A DNA stretch of 64,000 bases, taken from the NCBI GenBank assembly GCA_030765065.1, contig CM060990.1, forward strand, positions 282,313,341 to 282,377,340. Reading direction: 5' to 3'. Positions 54,896 through 64,000 of this stretch are shown piece after piece. The translations under genes were made by a program, and so were the position numbers. Every line of letters begins with the position of its first letter. Position 1 is the stretch's first letter. The notes beneath the pieces are model-generated. The model had not been told where the DNA came from. It searched no databases and saw only the letters and a list, made by a program, of their open reading frames with translations. Origin of the DNA: Deroplatys truncata (lineage: Eukaryota > Arthropoda > Insecta > Mantodea > Mantidae).

Positions 54896-56085
54896 GGGAA
54901 TGGTTAAAGAAACTGTAAACAAAGAACCTCATTATTCAAGAACTTTAACAACAAAACGACTCGAGTATAGATCACTTGTAAGGTATTCGAGGAGGGGTCT
55001 TTAGTGGAAAACCCCCAAGTCAGTAGTAGGGATTTAGCGGTTCTGGCGCAATTAATATGCAGGAATGTGTATTCATATGCAAATGAGGTTCCCCACCTCC
55101 TCCCCCACCCCCGCCCCCAGCTCCTTGGTACTTTTAGTTGCAGCTGTGGGTCATAAATCTTGTTGAGTATAATGGAAGCTTGACAGTTAAGCAATTAAGG
55201 CTATCCTTCACCTGTCAAAACGAACAAAGGGGGTCGTAAATTTATGGTTCTGCAACAAAGGCGAGATGTTTTTCTACCCATTCCACATTCGGCCACTTCT
55301 GCACCTGCAGCAGCTCACCCACCCCCACTCACATTGTTTCTCGAACACGTGCAGGAAGCCGTCCATCACTGTCAAAATGAACAAAGAGCATGCTGGACAA
55401 ATAATCAGGCGCTATTGTCCCAGCTCTATTGTTTACTTTTAGGTGAAGCCACCTGGCATTCCCATTCCACTGGCATTTAACAAAAGAACAATGCTTGCCC
55501 TACAACTATCAAAATGAACAAAGGCCATGATAAATTAGGGTCGTGACAAAAGAGAACTGAAGCCCGTTAACAAAGAAACAAGTTCTATTGTATTCTCTTT
55601 CTATTGTCCGGGAAAAGGCTTCTTTAGAAAGACCCCTGCGAGCATCCCATTCCACTGCCCTATAACAAAGTTGGTCCCTTTCCATTCTTCGAACACCTGC
55701 GTGACACAAAGGAATCTGAGGGAGGCTTTATGCTCGCTCTGTCTTTGTTTGTTCGCGTGAAAGACAGAGAGGTCTGCTTACCTGCTATACGTAAACATTT
55801 CAACAACGTCAGAGTCAGCCATCATGATTTTTGTCCCTGAGGGGCTGTTCTCTCCGAATGTTTTACGAGATCCTACGAATATACCCGAGCATAGTTAACA
55901 AGCATTCTGTTTGGCTCTTTTCAATCAGGGATATAAAAATGTATTTAACATATGCCATTACATACATTAAACCTCTGTGTATACTTGGATATCCATAGAT
56001 CGGTGCTCGATTCTTACTGCAATCAAAAGTTTAATGTTTTAATTGCTAATGACAAATTGATGATTGATATTATTATATCATTAAC
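54896..56085. other. Spacer with a scattered TCAAAAyGAACAAAG motif
   Basis: Variants of TGTCAAAATGAACAAAG recur near 55215, 55370 and 55507, and CATTCCACTG-type blocks near 55455 and 55650, so this may be an old degenerate repeat of about 145 bp. No coding domain; short frames lack motifs. Confidence 0.45.
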
Positions 56086-56087
56086 CT

Positions 56088-56510
56088 AATTAATAAAAGG
56101 GTGTTCAGGGTGTCCTAGATCGAAACTTACCCAGCGAAACTCTAATGCGTAATAACTATTAAACTATGCACGGCAAGATTAAAATGTATTTAACAAATAT
56201 AATTTAATTTTTATATATCATTACCCTAATTAATGAAAGGGTGTACAGAGGTCCTTGTTCGAATCTTACCCAGCGAAACTCTAATGCGCAATAAATATTA
56301 AACTACGAGAGTATGGACGATCACATTAAAATGCATTTAACAAATATAATTTAATTTTTATATGTCATTACGATGTTTTAATGAGCGGTATTCTTAGGTG
56401 CCCAGACGTCCTAGTTTGAATCTTACCAGAAACTCTAATGCTTAATAAATACTAAATTATTGAAGCATGCACGGGCAGATTAAAATTTGTGTATTTAACA
56501 AATATAATTA
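56088..56510. repeat. Tandem repeat, 140-146-bp unit, 3 copies
   Basis: Each unit has TCTTACCCAGCGAAACTCTA, AATGCG(T/C)AATAA, a GATTAAAATGTATTTAACAA-like block and TATATCATTA. Unit starts lie at about 56096, 56236 and 56382. The unit includes GTTCGAATCTTA, which resembles a pol III B box. Confidence 0.85.
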
Positions 56511-56639
56511 TTTATATATTCCGATGCCTAGACACGATTCTTTATTTTCTTTCTTCTTCTCTCTCTTTCTTCCTTTTCCCTCCTTCAATCTATCTCTTTC
56601 TTTCTTGTCGACTTGCACACATCCAATCGTTCACATATA

Positions 56640-57030
56640 CACGAGCACTTGTACATACATCAGCAAACATAAACCAGTACACTTACACACACACAAACAC
56701 TCACGCACACACACTCACGCACATACACGCCCATACACACATTAACCAGTGCGCTTATACGCACACACACACTCACGCACACACATACACGCCCATACAC
56801 ACATTAACCAGTGCGCTTACACGCACACACACCCACATGTACGCGAACACACACACGCACACATACATACGCATACACACATACACGCACACACATTCAC
56901 GTACATATATACACCAGTTAACACGCTCACACACTCGCGCGCACACACACAAACACATACGCACACATACATATTCCAGTGCAATTACGTGCACAAACGT
57001 ACCTACATACACACTCATACACACACATAA
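56640..57030. repeat. CA/CACGCA microsatellite
   Basis: Compound (CA)n with CACGCA, CATACA and CACTCA variants. It holds a longer duplicated unit (CGCCCATACACACATTAACC, GTGCGCTTA) at about 56729 and 56790. Thr/His-rich and Val/Cys-rich frames here are not genes. Confidence 0.95.
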
Positions 57031-57181
57031 CATTGGAAATTATTGCCTTTACAGAATTAAAAAATCTTTGTCTCATTTCACTGTAACCTAGCAAAATGTA
57101 ATTCTTTTCAGGCTACCACCCTCGCATGACACCCATCCCAACACATTTTTATAGCTTCTGTAAATACAATATGGATGTACT

Positions 57182-57210
57182 CTGAGTGAGAGAGAGAGAG
57201 AGAGAGAGCG
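57182..57210. repeat. (GA)n microsatellite
   Basis: About 12 GA dinucleotides after CTGAGTGA. It lies about 50 bp upstream of the putative promoter cluster. Confidence 0.95.
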
Positions 57211-57254
57211 CGCTAGAGAGGGGAATTGAAACAAGTAGGGATAGAAGTGCTGAG

Positions 57255-57316
57255 AGCCTCTGCGCATGCGCAGCAAGAGATGATGTCATTGGCTGCAATA
57301 ATTACGTGACGTGTAT
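57255..57316 (+). promoter_or_regulatory. Candidate promoter cluster upstream of the right Polinton polB
   Basis: Within 60 bp: an exact TGCGCATGCGCA palindrome (57261-57272; the consensus of NRF1/Ewg), a CRE-like TGATGTCA (57281-57288) overlapping an inverted CCAAT (ATTGG), and a second TGACGT (57307-57312). No clear TATA. It lies about 290-340 bp upstream of the polB ATG at 57601. Motifs are seen directly; promoter function is inferred. Confidence 0.4.
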
Positions 57317-57600
57317 ACATCCCCTCCCCACTCCTTTACCAGACTGTTTAACCATGTATATCAATATAAGAGATAATCATCGTTTTATTATTAAAAATTC
57401 AGTATGATTGTTCTAAAAAGGTCCGTGTCACCTCTATAATTAGGATACTTTCAGTCACTAGTCTTTATTGTACCAGTGGGTCTAGATGTGTTAACATAGT
57501 GTTCTCTCCAGGCATAATCAGCTTTATAAAGTGTTATCAAGGTGAAGCGACATACCTTTCATTGAACAGTGATTAATACGTTATTACATCAAGAATAAGG

Positions 57601-60600
57601 ATGAATAACTCTGCATATAAGGATATAATTCCTAGTGCATCAGGATACTCTTGCATTAAATGTAGGAAGAAATTCCTCCGCGGTTATGACAAGAGAAGGC
57701 ATCAGATGTGTTGCAAGAAGCTCTTCAAATGCATGCATTGTAATGTAACCTTCAAAGATGGTTATAAGGGTCAGCGACATGACGATGTGTGCGAAATAAA
57801 CAGACCTCAGAAGAAAAGAAGATTGGAGCCTACTAAACATCAGTTATTATCAGCAATGGAGGACTGTGATATGAAAGAATACGAGACATCGTTCGAAGGA
57901 CGATTAAATTCGTATTTTATACGATGCAATTCAACGAAGGACCTGAATATGTATCTGAATGAGGCGAAGCAACGGATAATCCAGGCTGTACATAAAGAGC
58001 TTAGCATTCACAAGAGCGTAAAAATTAATCTGCTAGCTGAGTGCCGATTTGTAAACAGTATTGCAGAAACCTGTGACAAAACATTTAAAACACGGAATCA
58101 ACCTGTGTTTCTAGAAACGGATCTGGACTTAGCGCTGGAAGCGAAATACAAGAAATTGCTTACTGAAATGGAGGAATCACAGCTTAAGGGTAGCAACTGG
58201 GCCCTACTTGCAGTGGAAGGGGTTCGACTTCGTATCAACAAGTACAATCCGTACGAGGAAGTAGCTACATACCACTACCGCCATCTATCGGAGCTAAAGA
58301 AGCCTGCGTAAACATCAGAACTTTAGCGATGAGAAATGTTTCATGTACTCCGTATTAGCTAAATTCATTGAGAAGAATGCACAACGTGTGAGCAAATACA
58401 ATCAGCTTCAAGATAAGTACGACTTCAGCTGTGTTTCTTACCCTACCCCACTTTCTCAAATACCTAAATTTGAGAGGCTTAACAAGATGACAATTAATGT
58501 TTTCGGCTTGGACGAGAAGCATGAAGTGTTTCCAATAAAGTTCGTTGAGACTGAACTACATGAACACTGTGACCTGCTACTATTGAGTGACAGTAGTGGA
58601 AAACATCACTATGTATATATTGTAGCGGGCCAGGTTGAGCACCGAGTATTACATCATATGACGTAACCAGCGTAAAGTGTTGAAACCGGGCTACCATAAC
58701 ACGACCACGCTAAGGAACGCCGAGTCAGCTCTTCTGTACGTATTTATACTACAGGGTTTTGACTCGGGGGGAGCAGTTATCAAAGGGGGCAATCGAGGGC
58801 AGTTATCGAAGAGTGGTCGATTGTCAGTTGTCAGAGGGCAGTTATCAATGAGTAATTGTCAGGTCAGTTGTTCAATCCGTCGTCGAGACCCCGTACACGA
58901 GTCGCCAACGTAACACCGGTTGAACAGGTAAGAATGCATCTCTTCTAAGTTCTGCTTACTTGTCGGGCTTCAGCCCATTCTGAGTGGCCAATGTACTCAC
59001 TTAAAGTAAGAATATCATTTATTGGGTCAATGCATCCCCTGTGCATTATTTAAATACCCCCATCCTGGAACGCCACCCTGGCTTACCTACCACCCCGGTA
59101 CCGACGCATCCCCCTACCTCTGAGCTACCACCCCCATAGTGTAATCACCTACTGCGGGGGTACCACCCCGTGGGGTGTTACAATTTGGTGTAGGCGCCGG
59201 CTACAATATAAAGAATTTTGAGAAGCGCGTTCGACGACAGAAAAATAAGCGTAATGGATGTGTTTATGCATGTAAGCGCTGTTTTACACATTTTGATGAT
59301 CAGAGTGGGCGAAGTGGACTGGAAAAATATAAGACCATGCAGCCATCTGTAATCAACATGGTGTTGCAAGGGTAGTTATACCTACCAAGGAGAAATCAAT
59401 TGTCCAGTTTAAAAATGTTGAGAGGAAGTTGAAAGTACCTTATGTCATCTATGCAGATTTTGAGAGTATTCTCACTCCATGTCATACGTGTATACCCAAT
59501 CCTGAAACTTCCTATACAACCCCTCATCAAGAGCACACACCAATGAGCTTCTGTGTTTACGTGAAGCCATCATCCTGTGTTGAACATATTGAAACTGATC
59601 TTCCTAAGCAACCGCATGTATATCGCGGTGCTGATGCTGCTCAGAAGTTTATAGAATACCTCTCGTTCCTTGCAAAGGAAATTAATAATGTATACAAATC
59701 AGCCAAGCCTCTGATACTTATGGACCAACAGCAAAAGGATTTTGAGTCTTCTACGACATGCTACCTGTGTGGAAAAGGCTTTACAGGAGAAAACAACAAA
59801 GTACGCGATCACGATCACATCAGTGGTGAATATCGTGGAAGTCTGCATAATGAATGTAATTTATTCTGCAAAACACCTAAATATATCCCAGTCTTCATGT
59901 ACAACCTCAGCGGATAAGACTCGCATTTCATTGTCAAGGAGCTGGGTTGTACAAGTGAGAGGATTGAGGTAATCCCTAGCTCTGAAGAAAGCTATCTCAC
60001 ATTCACCAAATATGTAGGAGATATAAAGCTTCGGTTTGTGGATAGCTTTCGATTCCTCAGTACAAGCTTGGATAAGCTTGTAAGAAATCTAACCTTATAT
60101 CCTGAAACACTAAAGTACTTCGGAGAAGACAAATTGAAGTTGATGACACGTAAGTGCGTATTTCCATACGATTTTGTCACCTCGTGGGATGTTTTGAACG
60201 AGACCTGCTTGCCTCCTAAGCACACATTCTACAATAGATTATATGAAGAAGAAATTACTGATACTGACTATGATCATGCTAGAAATGTATAGGAGCTATT
60301 TAATGTGAGAAACCTGGGCGAGTACAGCGATCTCTACTTAACTTCGGATGTGCTTCTTCAAACTGATGTCTTTGAAACGTTCAGAGAGCAAACCCTCAAA
60401 ACACACAAAGTTGATCCAGCACATTATTTTACCCCTCCAGGGCTTACATGGGATGCAATGTTACTGTATACAAGAATTAAGCTGGAGCTGTTACAAGATT
60501 ATGGTCACCTGCTCATGGTAGAATCAGGTATAAGAGAAGGTTTATGCCAAGTTTCCCATCGATATGCAGAGGTTAATAACATGTATATGGAGAAGTTTGA

Positions 60601-61852
60601 TCCGTCGAGACCAACCCAATTTATCACATACGAGGACGCTAATAACCAATATGGGTGAGCAATGTGTCACGCCCTTCCTTATGGAGCATTTCAGTGGGTG
60701 TCACCTGAAGAAATCGACATAGAAAGACTACAAGAAGATGATCCTCATGGGTACATATTAGAAGTTGACATCGAGTATCCTGCAGAACTTCACGATCTAC
60801 ACAATGATCTACCTTTCCTGTCTAAGTGTATGAAATCATTGGAAGCATCTACAAAACTGATACCTCATCTTGGACCTCGAAAGAAGTATGTAGTGCATTA
60901 CATGGCTTTGAAGCAAGCTCTTAGTCATGGACTACGACTAACAAAAATCCATCGTGTGCTACAATTTCGACAGTCTCGATGGTTAAAACCTTATGTAGAA
61001 TTTAACAACAGGCTACGACAGCAAGCTACAAATGATTTCTGAGAAGGATCTCTACAAGCTCTTTAACAACGCCATGTTTGGAAAAAATATGGAGAACCTG
61101 CGTAACCGTATGGATATACGACTGGTGACAAATGAGAAGACTCTAGAGAAGTTGATCGCCAAGCCTACGTTCATCGATAGGACAATATATACTGCTAATC
61201 TACCTGCTGTACATATAGCCTCTCGTCAGATTGTATTCAGCCAGCCCATATACATTGGAATGAGTGTGTTGGACATCTCCAAGACATTAATGTACTACTA
61301 TCATTATGATGTGTTGTTACCATATTACGGAGCTGAAAACCTGAAGCTTATGTATATGGACACTGATTCGTTCATTCATCGTGTTACAACTGAAGATGTG
61401 TACCAGGACAAGCTACGTTTTCTTGAGCATCTCGATACAGCTGATTACCCTGTTAACCATATATGCCATTCAGTTCTAAACAAGAAGATATTGGGAAAAT
61501 TTAAAGATGAGGCTAATGGCAAAATCATCCTACGCTTTGTTGGACACGCTTTGTTGGACTACGACCTAAGATGTATGCCTTAGATATTCAAGGCTCGATG
61601 ATAAAAAAGATTAAAGGTATTAAACGTAGCGCTATTAAGCAGTACATTACATTTGACAGCTATACAGACTGTCTTAAAACCTGTGAAATCATCAGAACGC
61701 CCATGAATCTAATCCTATCACGAAAGCACGCTGTTACCACTGTACAAGCGAATAAAATTACATTGAATCCCTTTGATGATAAAAGAGTTATTGCCGAAGG
61801 TGGAATAACTACCTATGCGTATGGACATTACAGCATTGCAAACAGTGCTTAA
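57601..61852 (+). pseudogene. polB: Polinton protein-primed DNA polymerase B (right element), frameshifted, LTR-interrupted
   Basis: Replicative polymerase of the second Polinton. Starts at an ATG with two C2H2-type fingers (CIKCRKKF..H; CMHCNVTF..H) in residues ~18-62. In order: a helical region to 58311; HYVYI at the LTR site; CKRCFTHF (about 59274-59297); exonuclease motif YADFES (about 59450); HDHISGEY..SLH..CN (59810-59855); DANNQYG (about 60634-60654) followed by an in-frame TGA; NNAMFGKNMEN (about 61062-61094); catalytic YMDTDSF (61354-61374); and a C-terminus ending in GHYSIANSA. At least five stops or frameshifts. It is not a copy of the left polymerase: the sequences differ throughout. 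Confidence 0.9.
58621..59205. mobile_element. Solo LTR (probably Ty3/gypsy-type) in polB
   Basis: 585 bp beginning TGTAGC and ending GCTACA, flanked by exact ATAT (58617-58620 and 59206-59209). Removing it and one ATAT restores a continuous polB frame across the HYVYI block, so both junctions are exact. TG...CA ends and a 4-bp duplication fit a gypsy-type LTR. The interior has CAGTTATC repeats (58775-58850) and a C-rich 3' part but no coding sequence. A small DNA transposon with short inverted ends is the alternative. Confidence 0.8.
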
Positions 61853-61856
61853 GAGA

Positions 61857-62370
61857 ATTTAAGTCGAAGATGAATATTTTCTCCGCGAGTCTACAACCCT
61901 TAAAAATTGAAGTTTACTCACGTGCTGTGTATGCCCATAGCAGACGAATGGTGAAGAAAGGAGAAGATGGAAGGGGAGGCGGTAACCCTGCCATTAGGAG
62001 AAAATACTAGTGTTAGTCTCAAGTCTAGATAAAGGGGAGAGTCGTCTACCCTTACAACCCTTGTTTAATGAAGCAATGATTTAACTGATAAAGCTGCTAC
62101 ATTTGAACAAAAATGTAAACATAAAACAATAAAGCTGTCTAAAAATGTTATAATATATACACAACCATGTGGATGCACTAGCTATGCTACTTCTATGCAC
62201 TCTCACTGTTTCATCCTTACCGTCTCACCGCTAACTGTTTAACATAAAAGCTTGTAGAGTCTAGAAAAGTATATATAAATGTAGTGTAATCTGTGATACT
62301 ATGAACTATCTTTTAAAATGAAGTTTTCATTTCGATAAATTTTCAGTAATAATCGTTAGTGATTGGTTAA
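61857..62370. other. Intergenic region of the right Polinton
   Basis: Between the polymerase end and the Ala/Thr-rich region. TATATAAA-type sequence at 62271-62279 could serve a downstream promoter. No open frame with a motif. Confidence 0.4.
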
Positions 62371-62384
62371 AGCATGAGTTACGT

Positions 62385-63205
62385 CAACATATTCGACAGA
62401 TGCAGCAACATTCACTGCAGCAAGAGCTACAGCAGCAACAACCGGTTACACATCAGGTGTAGCAGTAGCAGCAGTAAATCCAACAACTGTAGATTCACCA
62501 TCCTCAGCAACAGCAAGCATCACAACAGCAACGGCAAATACGACAGATGTAGTAGCAGATGCAGCATCTATAGCAACAACAGCTACAACGATAGCAGCAA
62601 TAGATCCTGCAGCTACAGAAACATCAGCCGCATCCTGCACAATAGCCGTAGCAGAAGAAAATACACAACAGCTATCGTAGCAGATACAGCAGCTGTACAA
62701 CAATAGATTAACAGATCCTACAGCTGTAGCAACATCTGCTACAATAATAGCAGTGACAACAACCGGTTACATATCAGCTGTAGCAGCAGCAGCAGCTAAT
62801 CCTACAGCTATAGATTTAGCTGTCTTAGCAACAGCAAGCATCACAGCAATGATATTCCAGGTGTAGATTTACCCACCACAGCAACAGCAGCCATCACGGC
62901 AGCTGTAACATCAAATACCAGAGCTGTAGTAGTAGATACATCACTGCAACATCAGCTACGACAATAACAACATCAGATCAGGTAGCTGTAGCAACATTAG
63001 ACACAGTCAGCACAATCGCTGTAGCAGAAGCAAATACAGCAGCTATCGTAGCAGATACAGAGGCTGTATAACGATAGCTGTAACAGATCCTACAGGTGTA
63101 GCAGCATCTGCTACAATAGCAGCAGCAGGTCACAACACTAGTAGCGATAGCAACAAAACATCGTGTGTTAACAGCAGTAGCTAATCCATTAGTTGCAGAT
63201 TCAGT
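62385..63205 (+). pseudogene. Ala/Thr/Val-rich repetitive coding remnant in the right Polinton
   Basis: GCA/ACA/GTA-codon-rich DNA. The most protein-like frame reads from about 62381 to a TAG near 62680 with no ATG, and is rich in Ala, Thr, Val and Ser with few charges (for example GYTSGVAVAAVNPT, ATASITTATANTT). A similar block recurs about 310-320 bp later (TATAACCGGTTAC-type start at 62440 and 62763; TAGCAGAAGAAAATACA versus TAGCAGAAGCAAATACA at 62656 and 63026). Frames shift repeatedly. Position between polB and the PLA2-like gene suggests a degraded structural or surface protein, or simply an expanded GCA repeat. Cys/Ser-rich frames here are shadows. Confidence 0.45.
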
Positions 63206-63542
63206 ACCCACATTTATGAAACTGAATTACTTTTTTTAAAAAAATGGCCTCGAATACCTTGGATAATACTTGAATCAGCTGAAATTACATTAAATAACAG
63301 CGATAAAAATCAGTGATTGAAATTATCACAAACACCTGTGATTCTGCTCTATTTGTTTAAATGCAGTGAAACAGCTAACATTTCCAGTAAACAGCTTTCC
63401 GTGACGATTACGTATAAAGTCGCTTTCAAAGTCCAGTAGCTGAATAGGTAGTGAACAAGCTTGCTTCACCAGTTCTATCATAGCATGTAAAAATAAATAA
63501 TGCTTAATGAATATATGCTAATGCTTGTGAACAATGACAGAG

Positions 63543-63550
63543 TATAAAAG
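63543..63550 (+). promoter_or_regulatory. TATA box before the PLA2-like gene
   Basis: TATAAAAG 34 bp upstream of an ATG at 63584. This predicts a start site only a few bases before the ATG, as in compact viral late promoters. Confidence 0.5.
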
Positions 63551-63583
63551 AGCAATGCACTAATAAAAATCAATTAGTATACC

Positions 63584-64000
63584 ATGAGAGCTAACGAGGT
63601 TAAGATCGCAAGAGGCTCTGGTTTAATAACTCTCTCATTAACCGGATACCATTTGAAGTGCATTTTCTTGGATACAGATACTGCGGACCCGGGACAAAGC
63701 TAGAAAAAAGGTTAAAGAGAGGAGACCCCGGAATCAACCCGTTAGATGAAGCTTGCAAGCTTCAAGACATTGCCTACGCTCAGCATAAGGATTCTACATG
63801 GAGAAACATTGCTGACAAGATCTTCGCTGAAACAGCGTGGAAAAGAGTACAATCATCTGATGCTACATTAGGTGAAAAGTTGGCAGCGAGACTAGTAACA
63901 GCAATTATGAAGGGAAAGGTGGCCGTTGGTGCTGGATGTAGGAAGAAACGAGGAGGATTTCTACCTCTCATACCGATTATTGCAGCCCTAGGTGCTGCCG
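63584..64000 (+). pseudogene. Polinton phospholipase A2-like protein with pX-like tail; frameshifted, cut by window end
   Basis: The domain frame is open from 63604 to the window end. It contains the PLA2 calcium loop YCGPGT (63679-63696), then NPLDEACKLQDIAYAQH, the place of the catalytic Cys-x-x-His-Asp helix. Here the His codon reads CAA (Gln, 63763-63765), so the key base is missing. After an amphipathic Lys-rich region comes a basic then hydrophobic stretch, KKRGGFLPLIPIIAALGAA, of the type seen at the end of adenovirus-pX-like peptides. The ATG at 63584 is in another frame that ends at a TAG, so a frameshift lies near 63600-63650. Viral PLA2 domains act on endosomal membranes; this copy looks dead. 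Confidence 0.75.

Noticed and set aside
56467-57091. 200-codon Thr/His-rich frame and its antisense Val/Cys-rich frame
   Set aside because: Microsatellite artefact.
62374-62706. 110-codon Cys/Ser-rich frame starting with an ATG
   Set aside because: Out-of-frame reading of GCA/ACA repeats (AGC/TGC/AAC codons); not conserved in the second repeat block.

Overview
ORGANISM AND CHARACTER. This is animal, almost certainly arthropod (probably insect), nuclear DNA. It is AT-rich and made of nested transposable elements and satellite arrays, and I can support no conserved host gene. The mix of elements (Polinton/Maverick, CR1-like LINEs whose ORF1 has an SGNH esterase, a Jockey/R1-like LINE with CCHC knuckles, a Penelope-like element, a mariner relative with a DUF4817-type head, Merlin, tRNA-derived SINEs) is familiar from large insect genomes; cockroach/termite is a guess. 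LEFT EDGE, 1-8.9 kb: a decayed Polinton (adintovirus-like endogenous DNA virus/transposon). Rightward genes are packed almost end to end: packaging ATPase, fibre-like protein, coiled-coil protein, DUF8207 protein, chromodomain integrase. A leftward protein-primed DNA polymerase B converges on them. Every gene is broken by frameshifts or stops, and the DUF8207 gene is also split by a 1.06-kb DNA transposon. MIDDLE, 9-57 kb: short minisatellites and three kinds of tRNA-derived SINE (9-15.4 kb). A long satellite with alternating ~420-bp and ~305-bp units (16.5-35.7 kb) has been opened twice, first by a 7-kb leftward chimera of two LINEs (19.5-26.5 kb) that itself holds three younger insertions, then by a nearly complete LINE with an intact ORF2 (28.5-32.9 kb). 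Next come a CCHC-type LINE with an odd internal duplication (37.6-41.5 kb), a Merlin transposase remnant, a 140-bp tandem array, a third CR1-like LINE broken up by MITEs (42.9-49.3 kb), a 5'-truncated Penelope-like element, more of the main satellite (51.2-52.9 kb), and further tandem arrays. RIGHT EDGE, 57-64 kb: a second, different Polinton. It has a polymerase B with N-terminal zinc fingers, interrupted by a solo LTR with an exact 4-bp target duplication, then an Ala/Thr-rich repeat region, then a phospholipase A2-like gene with a hydrophobic capsid-peptide-like tail cut by the window edge; its catalytic His codon reads Gln. HOW IT FITS TOGETHER. Nothing here forms a working host pathway. 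The value is the insertion record: at least seven insertions have recognisable target duplications or clean junctions, so their order can be worked out. Only the LINE at 28.5-32.9 kb (ORF2, ORF1 frame) and the truncated Penelope frame remain open, so these look youngest.
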